Assembly: GCF_015476115.1 (NCBI RefSeq)
Contig: NZ_CP064295.1
Span: 1,730,001 to 1,794,000 of the forward strand
Direction of reading: 5' to 3'
Length of the DNA: 64,000 nucleotides
Source of the DNA: Aegicerativicinus sediminis
GTDB taxonomy: Bacteria > Bacteroidota > Bacteroidia > Flavobacteriales > Flavobacteriaceae
The number at the start of each line of letters is the position of its first letter. The stretch's first letter is position 1. The notes beneath the pieces were generated by a model that saw nothing but the letters and a program-made list of their open reading frames with translations, was not told where the DNA came from and ran no database searches. Below, piece after piece: positions 27,425 to 36,885 of the stretch. A program made the translations under genes and the position numbers.

Positions 27425-27479
27425 TTACCTAATCAATTTATTACAGTTAAAATTATGAATTTTAGATTAAAATGTTTGC

Positions 27480-28232
27480 CTAATAGGGCTTTTTGAAAAG
27501 CCTCAAAAATATTGGGAAAATCACAGTTCTTTCGCCATTCCATATTTCCGATAGGTTTTCTCTTAATTTAATGGTGGGATCTGATCCGTTGGATTTCTTA
27601 AAGTTTTTCACTGCCGACCAAGAGGATATATAACCAATAAAATGGTCTAAACTCCATTGAATTTTAAATTCAAAGAAATACTTAACAGGGATTTCTTCGA
27701 ATGTAAAGTCCAAGTCCTCGTAATGTTTTTCTATCGATTTACGCTCCTTATTCCAATATTCCCCAACTGTTTTATTATAAAATTGGTCGACTATCATGTC
27801 AATTTTTTGGTTTACCATTATCAGATCATATCCCCAAATTGCAAGGGTTCCATCAGGTTTAAGTACTCTTTTGGCCTCAGTATTAAAGGTATCTAAGTCA
27901 AACCAATGTACTGCTTGTGCTACACAAATTAAATCGAAATAATCAGATTCAAATTCGGTAGATTCGGCTCGTTGAATTAAATAAGTTATGTTGTCTTGAT
28001 TGGTTGCAAGATTTAATTGGTTTTGGCTTATGTCAGTGGCAAAAACTTCTTTGAATTTTTTTGAGAGCATTATTGCAGCTTGTCCATTACCTGTTCCACA
28101 ATCCCAAGCTTTGTCAAAATATCGGCAATGGCCATAAATAAATTCAAACAATTCTTTTGGATAGGATGGTCTATATTTTTGATATCCCTGCGATAATTCC
28201 GAAAAATGGTCTTTTATTCCTTTCAACTTCAA
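27480..28232 (-). CDS. Class I SAM-dependent methyltransferase
   Basis: 250 residues, cytoplasmic. The SAM motif is DCGTGNGQAAIML (about residues 40-52), followed by acidic FATDISQNQL, then FDLICVAQAVHWFDLDTF and LKPDGTLAIWGYDL. This is the UbiE/trans-aconitate-type methyltransferase fold; the VHWFD motif is common to a yeast Crg1/TMT1-like subgroup that methylates small carboxylic acids. The true substrate is unknown. Confidence 0.85.
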   Translation of the reverse strand: MKLKGIKDHFSELSQGYQKYRPSYPKELFEFIYGHCRYFDKAWDCGTGNGQAAIMLSKKFKEVFATDISQNQLNLATNQDNITYLIQRAESTEFESDYFDLICVAQAVHWFDLDTFNTEAKRVLKPDGTLAIWGYDLIMVNQKIDMIVDQFYNKTVGEYWNKERKSIEKHYEDLDFTFEEIPVKYFFEFKIQWSLDHFIGYISSWSAVKNFKKSNGSDPTIKLRENLSEIWNGERTVIFPIFLRLFKKPY

Positions 28233-28537
28233 TTTAATAATTAGGTTGGTTTCTAAGGTTCCTTAAAAATATAACCAGAGGTTACTAAAATGTTTGTATT
28301 TAACATACAAATAGCTTTTAAAAGTAAAATAAACGGGTAATGGATTTAGGGAAGACAAATACTCTCTTTTCTTTAAATACCTTTAGCTTATTCTATGTTA
28401 TTAGAAACTAATAATTTATTATCTTTAAGGTGCTTCGCAAAATCTATCTCATTATAATTTTTTGCCTCAGATAGCTCTCCAATCACCATGAAGACTACAA
28501 TTTAGGGCTGTATCTAATTAACTAAAACCAATAAATT
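28233..28537. other. Intergenic region between divergent genes
   Basis: 305 bases, strongly AT-rich. It holds one short inverted repeat (28293-28311) but no perfect TAnnTTTG box and no open frame with a plausible start. The nearby plus-strand gene at 28538 should be driven from here. Confidence 0.5.
28293..28311. promoter_or_regulatory. Inverted repeat, possible operator
   Basis: TTTGTAT and ATACAAA (seven bases each) around a five-base spacer, between divergent genes at 28232 and 28538. The dyad form suits a dimeric repressor, but it could also be chance in AT-rich DNA. Confidence 0.25.
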
Positions 28538-29323
28538 ATGAGACGTTTATTCATTTTAACGTTTGTACTAACGTTTGTGATGCCATTAAGAGCACAAAAC
28601 CAATTACCTGAAAAATTTTTTCTGATCATGGAATTAATGAAGGTTGATAATGAACAAGAGGATTCCTATTGGGAGACTGAGGAGTTTTGGCAAAAAATTC
28701 ATGAAAAAAGAGTAGAGGCTGGTGAAATTATAGGATGGGACTTATGGCAATTATTGCCAGGAGGTGAAGATCAAGGTTACCAATATGCTACAGTAACTGT
28801 ATTTTCAGATGCGAAAAAAATGTTGGGCCCATCGGACCTTATGGCCTCAGCAAAAAAAGCATATCCAAATATGTCTGAAGCAGATTTGAATAAAAAACTC
28901 AACAGTGCCAGTAAAACTAGGGATCTTGCCGTTCGATTATTTTTGGAAGTTTTGGCACATACCAAAGGAGATTTTGAAATCAAGGAAGGTATCCTAGCTA
29001 ACATTGATTTTATGAAAGCTGATTTTTCAAATTATGACGCCTATGAAACTATGGAGCAAAAAATCTTTCAACCTATGCACCAACAGCAGGTTGATAGAGG
29101 TGAAAAGGGTTCGTGGGAATTATTAAGAATTATGATACCTATTGGCTCTGAGGCCTTTGCTTCCCATATAACAGTAAATATGTTTGAAAACCTAGATCAA
29201 TTACTGATGGAGGGTGAGGGTATGACGTTCACGCCTGCTCAGCAAAAAGAAATGCAGGAGGGAATGGAAACACGCGATCAGAAGTGGACCTATTTGGCAA
29301 GGCTGGTTCGAATGGTTCGTTAA
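28538..29323 (+). CDS. Secreted protein with two related halves, unknown function
   Basis: 261 residues with a signal peptide ending PLRAQ (about residue 20). Two segments look alike: about residues 45-90 (EFWQKIHEKRVEAGEIIGWDLWQLLPGG) and about 175-220 (KIFQPMHQQQVDRGEKGSWELLRIMIPIG), each followed by a strand and an F-x-(N/D)-L/AKK-type helix. This suggests duplication of a roughly 110-residue unit of dimeric alpha/beta-barrel type. No catalytic motif was identified. It ends at a perfect hairpin terminator. Confidence 0.75.
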   Translation: MRRLFILTFVLTFVMPLRAQNQLPEKFFLIMELMKVDNEQEDSYWETEEFWQKIHEKRVEAGEIIGWDLWQLLPGGEDQGYQYATVTVFSDAKKMLGPSDLMASAKKAYPNMSEADLNKKLNSASKTRDLAVRLFLEVLAHTKGDFEIKEGILANIDFMKADFSNYDAYETMEQKIFQPMHQQQVDRGEKGSWELLRIMIPIGSEAFASHITVNMFENLDQLLMEGEGMTFTPAQQKEMQEGMETRDQKWTYLARLVRMVR

Positions 29324-29334
29324 GAATAACTATT

Positions 29335-29369
29335 AAAAGAAAAGCCAACCTTAGGTTGGCTTTTCTTTT
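29335..29369. terminator. Bidirectional terminator
   Basis: Perfect 16-base stem (29335-29350 with 29354-29369) and a three-base loop, with A-rich left and T-rich right flanks. It lies between the convergent genes ending at 29323 and 29397. Confidence 0.9.
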
Positions 29370-29396
29370 TAATTTAATTGGTTGAGATAATTTTTC

Positions 29397-29699
29397 TTAT
29401 TCATTTGGTGGGATAAATTCTTGAGCCAAATAGATTGAATTGTTTTTGGTGCTTTCTAATCTGATTTTTTTAACCGATGCGTATTCAGGATCATTAAACC
29501 AATTCATAGCGGATTCTTCATTGGGGAATTTAAGAACCACAGCCACACCACGGTCATCCCCTTCAATTTTCTTTGGATTCATATCTGCTGCCAAAATTTC
29601 TGCACCATGCTTAAACAATAGGGGTACTACCAATGGAACATACGGTTCGAAACTTTTGGGGTCTTCAATGTCATAAGTAATCAATAGATATACAGCCAT
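29397..29699 (-). CDS. DUF1330 family protein
   Basis: 100 residues when started at MAVYLLITYDIED; the longer frame adds only three residues (ATG at 29708). The ferredoxin-like alpha/beta DUF1330 fold is shown by YDIEDPKSFEPYVPLVVPLL, then GAEILAADMNPKKIEGD, VVLKFPNEESAMNWFNDPEYASVKKIR. These are small cytoplasmic dimeric proteins of unknown function. Single gene; its 3' end faces the bidirectional terminator. Confidence 0.8.
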   Translation of the reverse strand: MAVYLLITYDIEDPKSFEPYVPLVVPLLFKHGAEILAADMNPKKIEGDDRGVAVVLKFPNEESAMNWFNDPEYASVKKIRLESTKNNSIYLAQEFIPPNE

Positions 29700-29816
29700 A
29701 CTGAACAATGTTAAAAAGTGAAATTTGGTAAGTGGAGATAAACTAAAGTTAAGAATTCTTTGGTTTATCCTTTCAACTTTCAGTCCAAATTTGAATTAAA
29801 AGTTGAAACCCTAGGT

Positions 29817-30389
29817 TTAATTAATTGTTCGTTCTATTCTTTTATCCGGAATCAACCACATTAAGGCAACCAAAATATAGCCTGAAGCTGATAGCCAAGG
29901 ATTCACCCAACATAACAAAATAGAAATTATATAAACGATGGGGGAAATTTTTCCTTTAATGTCTTTTCCAATTGCTTTGGCTAAAATTGAATTTTCACCT
30001 TGGGATTTTATAATTTGATTTTGCAAAATGAAATAGGCTATTGCAGCCATTAAAAGAACGAAACCGTACAACGCCATAGGGACTGTTTCAAAATGGTTTT
30101 CACCCATCCATCCAGTGGTAAAGGGTACTAGTGAAAGCCAAAAAAGCAGATGTAAATTTGCCCAGAGAATACCTCCAGAAATTTTAGTAACGGTATGAAG
30201 CATATGGTGATGATTATTCCAATAGATGCCTAAATAAATGAAGCTAAGTACATAACTGAGAAAAATTGGAATTAAAGGCTTTAAATCTGAAGATTCGGAA
30301 CCATGCGGGACCTTAATTTCCAGAACCATTATAGTAATTACAATGGCCAACACACCATCGCTAAAAGCTTCAAGTCTACCTTTGTTCAT
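29817..30389 (-). CDS. TMEM175-family (DUF1211) membrane protein, probable K+ channel
   Basis: 190 residues. I start at MNKGRLEAFSDG because it is the canonical TMEM175 N-terminus and its ATG overlaps the preceding stop as ATGA; the longer frame from 30485 lies inside the upstream gene. The first helix carries the family motif FSD (EAFSDGVLAIVIT), whose residues form the pore in characterised bacterial and human TMEM175. About six transmembrane helices are visible, including IPIFLSYVLSFIYLGIYWNNHHH. Bacterial members are weakly selective K+ leak channels. Translational coupling to a sialidase-like gene is unusual. Confidence 0.85.
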   Translation of the reverse strand: MNKGRLEAFSDGVLAIVITIMVLEIKVPHGSESSDLKPLIPIFLSYVLSFIYLGIYWNNHHHMLHTVTKISGGILWANLHLLFWLSLVPFTTGWMGENHFETVPMALYGFVLLMAAIAYFILQNQIIKSQGENSILAKAIGKDIKGKISPIVYIISILLCWVNPWLSASGYILVALMWLIPDKRIERTIN

Positions 30390-31564
30390 TGTGTTGAATT
30401 TAAGGAAATACTTTTTAATGGAATACGAGTCAACTCTATGGTCTCCTTGTTGGTTGCATAGCCCACATATAAATAATCGTTCCATATAACGCTCTTGGGG
30501 TAACTAAACCCTTTCCTTTTGTACTTACCTTCAAATTGAATTTCTGGTAAGTCTGAACCTCCATTCCTCAAAAGGTAGGATTTTGTAAAATGCTTGCCAT
30601 CTTTGCTTAGGGTAATCGCCAAAGGGAAACGATTTTTATTACCTGAGGGGTTATTAATAATGAATGCTGTTCCGTCAACTAGGTTTCCGGCGCTTTGCTT
30701 GGCTCTACTATCGGGCATATTTACAATTACCGGATCAGTCCAACTAACACCTAGGTCGTTACTGATTGCTGCTAGTTGTTTAAAACTGCTTTCCTGATCT
30801 CTAAAAACCATTACAATTGAACCATCTGATTGGGTAAACCAACTTGGCTCGATACCTCTGCTCATGTTGTCATTTGATTGTGGCATCTTAATTTTTCCCA
30901 TAGTCCAACCCCTAATTGCAGAAGGATTGTCGGTAAAGGAGGGTGTAATTTTTAACCCTGGTTGCATATGAAATGCAGTAAGTATTCTGCCGTTTACCAA
31001 TGTATCTAAATCCTGTTCAATTATTCCTTTAATAGGGAAGTTTTCTGCGTTAAGGACAGGTTTCTCCGGACTCCATTTTAATCCATTTTTGGACACCTTA
31101 TAATGTGTAAATCCTTGTTTTTTCTTTCCGTTATAAGGCCAAACATTAATAAAGGCTATCAAATCATCATTGAAACTCCACCAACCACCAGAAGTTTTTA
31201 TGCCGCCATTCCATGGTTTTGTAAGCTGTGTTGGGGCCGACCAATTTTCCCCATCCTTACTATAGCTATAGAGTATTTGAGTGCCATTCTCATCTTCATT
31301 CTTTTTGGAGCTTTGCCACATTGCAAATAATTTGTCTTGAAATGGATAGAGTACAACTCCATGATTATACTGATGCTTATTTATAACAGGCATAAATATG
31401 GTGATATTTTCAATTCCATTTGGATAGTTTAGCCCAAGTGATAGACTGTCTGAAGTGTCAAAAAAATTATCAACTTCATAAGGTTTGGATTGGGCCTCAA
31501 TTGGGATTGAAAGAAAAATTACGAGTAGTATTGAAATGAGTTTAATAATCATTTGAAACTTCAC
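30386..31564 (-). CDS. Secreted sialidase-like (Asp-box) six-bladed propeller protein
   Basis: 392 residues with a signal peptide (about residues 1-24, ending PIEAQ). Several Asp-box/BNR motifs occur: SYSKDGENWSAP (about 94-105), YKVSKNGLKWSPE, ISNDLGVSWTDP and TLSKDGKHFTK. The fold is that of sialidases and related glycosidases. I could not place the complete arginine triad and Tyr/Glu of true sialidases with confidence, so the activity is open. The next gene begins inside its stop codon (ATGA). Confidence 0.75.
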   Translation of the reverse strand: MKFQMIIKLISILLVIFLSIPIEAQSKPYEVDNFFDTSDSLSLGLNYPNGIENITIFMPVINKHQYNHGVVLYPFQDKLFAMWQSSKKNEDENGTQILYSYSKDGENWSAPTQLTKPWNGGIKTSGGWWSFNDDLIAFINVWPYNGKKKQGFTHYKVSKNGLKWSPEKPVLNAENFPIKGIIEQDLDTLVNGRILTAFHMQPGLKITPSFTDNPSAIRGWTMGKIKMPQSNDNMSRGIEPSWFTQSDGSIVMVFRDQESSFKQLAAISNDLGVSWTDPVIVNMPDSRAKQSAGNLVDGTAFIINNPSGNKNRFPLAITLSKDGKHFTKSYLLRNGGSDLPEIQFEGKYKRKGFSYPKSVIWNDYLYVGYATNKETIELTRIPLKSISLNSTQ

Positions 31565-31906
31565 GATTTATCCATTTTTATTTTTAAATCAACAAGGTGT
31601 TTTAATGAAATGCTAATTTAATGTCTATATGTGAATACATCAGTTTTTAAATCCTTGTTTCAATTTCTTCAAAAAGAATAGACCGGCGATTATAGTAATT
31701 GCAATATTATCCTCTGAATTGGAATTACCAACTTTTTGATCTTGGGAATCAATATTGCAATAATAAATATGATTCCCTTTTCAATACAATCGGATAAAAA
31801 ATCGGTAAATGGAATTAATTCGTTAACGACCTCAAATGAATATGATTCGCGAAATAAAACAATTAAATGAATCTCAAATTAAGGTTCTGTTTAAGATACT
31901 TTCGTT
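31565..31906. other. Intergenic region with a possible coding remnant
   Basis: 342 AT-rich bases. On the minus strand two overlapping frames look protein-like: one (about 31885 down to 31711) reads SYSFEVVNELIPFTDFLSD and a hydrophobic stretch, the other (ending at a TGA at 31640) reads NIAITIIAGLFFLKKLKQG. Neither has a convincing start. Together they may be a decayed small membrane-protein gene with a frameshift. No promoter box was recognised. Confidence 0.25.
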
Positions 31907-33076
31907 TTATCTCTTTTTAAATAAATGGGTTAGTCCAAATATAGGACCAAGAGCTAGCAGTAAATAAATAAATGTGGATGACAATATACTTCCAAGATAA
32001 GTAATTAATTGTATGCTGAAAATGGTTACTGCAAACCCTATGCAATTAACTATTGTCAGGGCTGTTCCTTTTATTTCTGGATTTGCATTCTTCGCTACTA
32101 AAGTTGAAAATAATGGCGAATCCGCAACTACCATAAACCCCCAAAATAATAATACTGCCAAAAAGAGTTCAAGGGTATCTAATTGAAAAATAAAAGGAGA
32201 GATTAGGCAACAAAAACCTGAACAAAATAACGCAAGGCCAGCTATTCTCTTGGCACCGCGTTTAATTGACAATTTGCCAGCAACCGCACAACCAATGCTG
32301 CCCATAGCAATAATTAAAAATGACCAAAGGGAAATATTTAAATCTATTTTGGGATGAATATTCTTATAAGTAAGCAAAAGAACCGGTACCAAAGCCCAAA
32401 AGGTATAGAGTTCCCACATGTGTCCAAAATAACCGAATGCCGCAGACTTGAAAGATTTGTTTTTAAAAACTTTAAAAAATGCTGAAAGATGAATATTTGG
32501 CATGGCTTTTCGATGGGGACCTGGAGGCACTGTAAATTTCATTAAAAAACCACCAACGATTGAGGCTATGGAAACTGATAAAACTACTGAAGTCCAATTG
32601 AGGTCCGTACCCATTCCTTTGATGGCATGTGGAAAAGAAGTGCCTAATACCAATGCTCCGACTAAATACCCTAAAGATTTTCCTAAATCTTTATCGTAAT
32701 AGTCAGCGGCAATTTTCATTCCGACAGGATAAATGCCCGCCAAAAAAAATCCGGTTCCAAATCTCAAACTTGCAAGACTTAATAAATTATTATTTGGAAG
32801 GTTTAGACCAAGATTGAATAAAGCTGCGATTAATGCACAACCAAAAAATACATTAGATGGAAGAAAGCGGTCGGCGATATTTAAAAGGGCAAATAAAAGT
32901 GTCCCAATAATAAATCCTAATTGTACTGCAGATGTCAAAAAGCCAAGGGCGTCATTTTGTAGTCCAAAGACTGAAATTAAATCACTCATCACCGCATTTC
33001 CAGCGAACCATAGAGACGTACAGCAGAATTGTGAAATAACAATAACTGGAAGTATATGTTTTGGGATGGCTTTCAA
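31907..33076 (-). CDS. MFS transporter
   Basis: 389 residues with about 12 transmembrane helices. The N-terminal half shows FRFG-TGF and YPVGMKIAADYYDKDLGKSLGYLVGALVLGTSFP; the family loop 2-3 signature is weak. The C-terminal half includes SLWSFLIIAMGSIGCAVAGKLSIKRGAKRIAG, a normal mid-protein MFS signature. Substrate unknown. It lies 43 bases after the DUF1801 gene on the same strand, but the proteins have no obvious shared role. Confidence 0.88.
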   Translation of the reverse strand: MKAIPKHILPVIVISQFCCTSLWFAGNAVMSDLISVFGLQNDALGFLTSAVQLGFIIGTLLFALLNIADRFLPSNVFFGCALIAALFNLGLNLPNNNLLSLASLRFGTGFFLAGIYPVGMKIAADYYDKDLGKSLGYLVGALVLGTSFPHAIKGMGTDLNWTSVVLSVSIASIVGGFLMKFTVPPGPHRKAMPNIHLSAFFKVFKNKSFKSAAFGYFGHMWELYTFWALVPVLLLTYKNIHPKIDLNISLWSFLIIAMGSIGCAVAGKLSIKRGAKRIAGLALFCSGFCCLISPFIFQLDTLELFLAVLLFWGFMVVADSPLFSTLVAKNANPEIKGTALTIVNCIGFAVTIFSIQLITYLGSILSSTFIYLLLALGPIFGLTHLFKKR

Positions 33077-33119
33077 AAATGTAAAACTTACCCTAAATAT
33101 AAATCAATTCTCGGCCTTT

Positions 33120-33464
33120 TTATTTTTGATCAATTTCATTTTGCTTATACACGACCATCTCTTCAATTAATTTATAAGGAATAGGTTTATTTAATGGAAA
33201 TTGAACCGATCCTTTGCCAGATTTATATGATTGAAGTTTATCCTTGAAATATTGATGGGCTGAAGGAGTGGCATAAACCCCTATGTGATTTTTGAAGGCT
33301 GCATAATAGATCAGTGGCTGTCCTTTGTATTTATATGCGGGCATTCCATAAGCGATTTCTTCTTCTGCATCTGGGACCTGATTTAATATTATTTTTCTTA
33401 TTCCAATTAAAATGTCCTGTACATCCCCAGAAAAACTTGAAATATAAGATTTTACATCTGCCAT
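33120..33464 (-). CDS. DUF1801 (YdhG-like) protein
   Basis: 114 residues. Family marks are VKSYISSFSGDVQDILIGIRKIILNQVPDAEEEIAYGMPAYKYKGQPLIYYAAFKNHIGVYATP. The fold is that of the YdhG/frataxin-like putative iron chaperones (Bacillus Fra is in this group), though the iron role is not settled. It begins 24 bases after the cydB stop and could be read with cydAB. Confidence 0.85.
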   Translation of the reverse strand: MADVKSYISSFSGDVQDILIGIRKIILNQVPDAEEEIAYGMPAYKYKGQPLIYYAAFKNHIGVYATPSAHQYFKDKLQSYKSGKGSVQFPLNKPIPYKLIEEMVVYKQNEIDQK

Positions 33465-33488
33465 AATTTAGTTCCCATTATTGTTTTC

Positions 33489-34526
33489 CTAATAACTTGT
33501 TTCGTCTAAAGTAACCTTGCCTCTAAATGTTCTGTAGACAAAGGCCGTATAACCTAACACCAATGGTGCCCCTATAGCAACAATGGTAAGCATTATTTTG
33601 AGTGATTTTGTAGAAGCGGCCGCATTATAAATTGTAATGGTGTACTTAGGGTCTATGGAGGACATCAACAAATCTGGGTACAACTCTATTGAAACTAATA
33701 CTAATAAAAGGGCTATGGTTAAGGAGGAAAAAAAGAATGCCCGTTTGAATTTACGCTTACTTGCCAATCTCGGTACATTGGCTATGCTCAAAAAAACTAG
33801 AACTGGAACAAAGAATAGCAATGGATTGCTTTTAAATTCGTCAGATAAATGCGGTATGTAGAGTAAGGTGTAAAGCGTAGTTATCCCAAAACTAACCATG
33901 AAAAAAATCATTCCCTTTTTAAGCAGAAAGGTTAATTTAGTATAAAGTCTCCCTTCTGTTTTTAGTAGAAGATAAATTGCGCCATGTGACATAAAAAGTG
34001 ATAAAGTGGTAATTCCTGTCATTAGTGCATAAGGATTTAAGAATTCAAGGAATGGACCTCCAGTATATTCAAAATTTTCACCTATGGCAATTCCTTGCAA
34101 TACATTTCCCAGAACAACCCCTAGCAAAAAAGCCAACATGATACTTGAGATACTATAACAAATATCCCATAATTTTCTCCACCATATCATTTCTTCCTTG
34201 CTGCGAAATTCTATAGCTATCGCCCTGAAAATTATGAACATTAAGAAAAGCATGAATGGGATATAAAGTGAAGAAAAGAAAGTTGCATACATTATTGGAA
34301 AGCCCGCGAATAAGGCGCCTCCACCAATAACCAACCACACCTCATTTCCATCCCAAACTGGTCCTACTGCATTCAATGCTATCCTTCGGCTAAGTTCTTT
34401 TTTGAAAAATAAATGCCAAGCACCTGCTCCAAAATCAAAACCGTCTAGTATGGCATAACCAGAGAAAAGTCCCCCGACAACCAAAAACCACCAAGTTGGA
34501 TAATCTAAACCTAAAAATGTTTCCAT
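33489..34526 (-). CDS. cydB: Cytochrome bd oxidase subunit II
   Basis: 345 residues, about nine transmembrane helices, starting METFLGLDYPTWWFLVVGGLFSGYAILDGFDFGAG. The GYAILDGFDFGAG block with its acidic residues and the LNAVGPVWDGNEVWLV block are diagnostic for CydB. It pairs with CydA, reduces O2 to water using menaquinol, and conserves energy in the inner membrane. The gene starts nine bases after the cydA stop. Confidence 0.95.
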   Translation of the reverse strand: METFLGLDYPTWWFLVVGGLFSGYAILDGFDFGAGAWHLFFKKELSRRIALNAVGPVWDGNEVWLVIGGGALFAGFPIMYATFFSSLYIPFMLFLMFIIFRAIAIEFRSKEEMIWWRKLWDICYSISSIMLAFLLGVVLGNVLQGIAIGENFEYTGGPFLEFLNPYALMTGITTLSLFMSHGAIYLLLKTEGRLYTKLTFLLKKGMIFFMVSFGITTLYTLLYIPHLSDEFKSNPLLFFVPVLVFLSIANVPRLASKRKFKRAFFFSSLTIALLLVLVSIELYPDLLMSSIDPKYTITIYNAAASTKSLKIMLTIVAIGAPLVLGYTAFVYRTFRGKVTLDETSY

Positions 34527-34535
34527 AAATTTTAT

Positions 34536-35912
34536 TTATCCGGTTATTGCTTCAGAGATTTCTTTAGTTAATGGCCTATCATCTTCCTCTGAGTCATCAT
34601 AAGGCCCATGTTTAATTTTTTTATTCAATAAGTACAGGAAAAGTATGAGTAAAAGACTGTAAACGAATAAAAATAATATTAAGGAAAATAAGATTTGATT
34701 GTCGGTTACAGCTTGTGAAAAGGCTTCAGACGTTCTAAGATGTCCGTAGACCACCCATGGTTGACGCCCCATTTCGGCAGCAAACCATCCTACCTGGTTT
34801 GCAATTTGTGGAAGGAACACGGCAAAAACAAAAGCCCACAGCAACCAACGTTGTTTAAATAATTTTCGCCTTTTCCATTGGATACTTGCGTATACGGTTA
34901 ATATAATTAATGCAATTCCAATAGCAACCATAATATGGTAAAACTGGAAAACAGCATTTATTTGCGATGGTATCTCGTCCTTTGGAAAATCATTTAAACC
35001 CTGTACGGGCGCTTCAAAATCATAGTGTAGGAGAAAGGATAATCCTCCCGGAATTTTTAATCCCGTAACAGATTTATTCTTTTTGTCCACCCATCCCATG
35101 ACGTACATATCTGCTGGTGCATTGGCATCAAAATGACCTTCAAGTGCTGCCAATTTAGCGGGTTGGTTTTTAGCAACTCCTTCAGCAGATTTATGTCCGG
35201 CAAATAATTGCGCCAGAGAAAAAATCGTTGCCACCGTTAATGCAATTTTAAAAGCTTTTTTAGAGATTATTATAAACCGACCTTTTAAAATATAGTAAGC
35301 GTGGACACTTAAAACCAAGAAAGCACCGGCCAAAAAAGCACCAAGCCAAACATGAAGTAGTCTATCAACACTAGAAGGATTGAAGACCATTGCCCAAAAA
35401 TCTGTTATTTCTGCACGTGCATTTAGCCCTTCACCAACTATATGGTAACCAGCAGGCGTTTGTTGCCAACTATTAGCGACTACTATCCAAACGGCGGAAA
35501 ACATGGAGCCTAAAAACACGCCCACAGTTGCCACAAAATGCACCCATGGTTTTACTCGATTCCATCCAAAAAGTAGTACTCCGAGAAAACCACTTTCAAG
35601 TGCAAAAGCAAAAATTCCCTCTGCCGCTAGAGCACTGCCGAAAACATCTCCTACATATCTTGAATAGGTGGCCCAATTCGTGCCAAATTCAAATTCCATT
35701 ACAATCCCTGTGACCACCCCAATTCCAAAAGTGAGTGCAAAAATCTTGGTCCAGAATTTAGCTAGGGTATGGTAATCTTTAATTTTTGTTTTTATGTATA
35801 ATCCTTCAAAAATTACCATTAAAAGCCCCAAACCGATGCTTAAGGGAGGGTATATGTAATGGAAAGCAATTGTAAAAGCAAATTGTATTCTTGCGAGAAT
35901 TTCAGTGTCCAT
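34536..35912 (-). CDS. cydA: Cytochrome bd oxidase subunit I
   Basis: 458 residues, shorter than the 522 of E. coli CydA, which means a short Q-loop (CIO-type). Haem ligands are visible as H18 ([13 protein letters not shown]) and H187 ([11 protein letters not shown]), and the conserved [11 protein letters not shown] block lies near the end of the quinol-binding half. First gene of the cydAB operon. High-affinity O2 reduction suits low-oxygen growth and also peroxide or NO tolerance; katG lies nearby. Confidence 0.95.
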   Translation of the reverse strand: MDTEILARIQFAFTIAFHYIYPPLSIGLGLLMVIFEGLYIKTKIKDYHTLAKFWTKIFALTFGIGVVTGIVMEFEFGTNWATYSRYVGDVFGSALAAEGIFAFALESGFLGVLLFGWNRVKPWVHFVATVGVFLGSMFSAVWIVVANSWQQTPAGYHIVGEGLNARAEITDFWAMVFNPSSVDRLLHVWLGAFLAGAFLVLSVHAYYILKGRFIIISKKAFKIALTVATIFSLAQLFAGHKSAEGVAKNQPAKLAALEGHFDANAPADMYVMGWVDKKNKSVTGLKIPGGLSFLLHYDFEAPVQGLNDFPKDEIPSQINAVFQFYHIMVAIGIALIILTVYASIQWKRRKLFKQRWLLWAFVFAVFLPQIANQVGWFAAEMGRQPWVVYGHLRTSEAFSQAVTDNQILFSLILFLFVYSLLLILFLYLLNKKIKHGPYDDSEEDDRPLTKEISEAITG

Positions 35913-35994
35913 AGGCTGAGGTATTGTTCATTGGACTGGGGAGTTTTTGAAATATATGCAAAACAAAGTTCGGTATTCTCTATTTAAATGCCAT

Positions 35995-36441
35995 CTAATC
36001 AAACACAAATTTCCAACTACCATCTTCCTGTCGTTTCCATACAGTGTGAAAAATTCCTGTTTCTATTTGGGAATTACCTAAAGAGTCTGTTTTTGTCATT
36101 TCATACTCACCATAAGTATAACCCATATCACCGGAAGATGAAACATCCACAAAATCAGGAGCCCATTTAAGATTTAAAGATTTCAGGATCTCCTCTTTAT
36201 TTGCGAAATCGGACTGTATTGCTTCTTTTCCTATAATTAGTTTGTTATTCCGCATTAAAACCGCATTGTCGTCGGCATAGGTTAAAAAAGCATCAGCTAT
36301 GCCTTTCTCTTGAGCCAAATTAGAAAATGCATTTTCTGCATCTCTTATTTCATTTTCCCATTGTTCTTTAAGGGGAATGCGTTCTTCTTTACAATTAAAA
36401 TTAAGCAAGACAAGACACATAATTAAAAATAGATTCTTCAT
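35995..36441 (-). CDS. NTF2/SnoaL-like (DUF4440) lipoprotein
   Basis: 148 residues with lipoprotein signal ending LNFNC (Cys17). The remaining part is a cone-shaped NTF2-like fold: WENEIRDAENAFSNLAQEKGIADAFLTYADDNAVLMRNNKLIIGKEAI, then GDMGYTYGEYEM and FHTVWKRQEDGSWKFVFD. This is the DUF4440 form, known for ligand binding or unknown roles, not for one fixed reaction. It ends 82 bases before the cydA start, on the same strand. Confidence 0.85.
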   Translation of the reverse strand: MKNLFLIMCLVLLNFNCKEERIPLKEQWENEIRDAENAFSNLAQEKGIADAFLTYADDNAVLMRNNKLIIGKEAIQSDFANKEEILKSLNLKWAPDFVDVSSSGDMGYTYGEYEMTKTDSLGNSQIETGIFHTVWKRQEDGSWKFVFD

Positions 36442-36885
36442 AAGAAAAAGGTCATAACGTTATTACTGAGTGAAGAGCCTTAAAGATAGCGAATCTTCCT
36501 AAGTTCGTAAATTAGGTGAAGGATATTTGGCATTAAAAAGCCTATTTAATTTGATTGGTGTTGAAGTCTTAATTTACTGTTCCTTGCCAATTGTGTTGCG
36601 AATTGGGGTATCCCCAACTAATATAACTATCTGTAAACCAATTATGTAAGATCTATAAATAATTTTTCAATTTTACCAAAAAATATTGAAAGGGGACTCC
36701 AATATGGGATCACATTTTCTGGATAAATATGGATTCCCCAAGGATTACTTTTTCCGAAAAGTCAAAGAATAATGAGTCACCCATTACATCCATCAAAGTT
36801 GCATTAGGTTCAATACACATAGGATCAATTAGATCTTCACAAAAATTGAAAAACTATTGTTTGGGTTGATAATTAAGAGTAATAT
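36442..36885. other. Long intergenic region with a short protein-like frame
   Basis: 444 bases without a recognised gene. A minus-strand frame of 48 codons (36710-36856) has the look of coding sequence (CEDLIDPMCIEPNATLMDV) but no good start and no known family; it could be a gene fragment. The rest is AT-rich with no recognisable promoter box, terminator or RNA. Confidence 0.3.

Noticed and set aside
30390-30485. Longer start for the TMEM175-like gene
   Set aside because: It lies inside the sialidase-like gene and adds a non-family extension before the canonical MNKGRLEAFSDG start.
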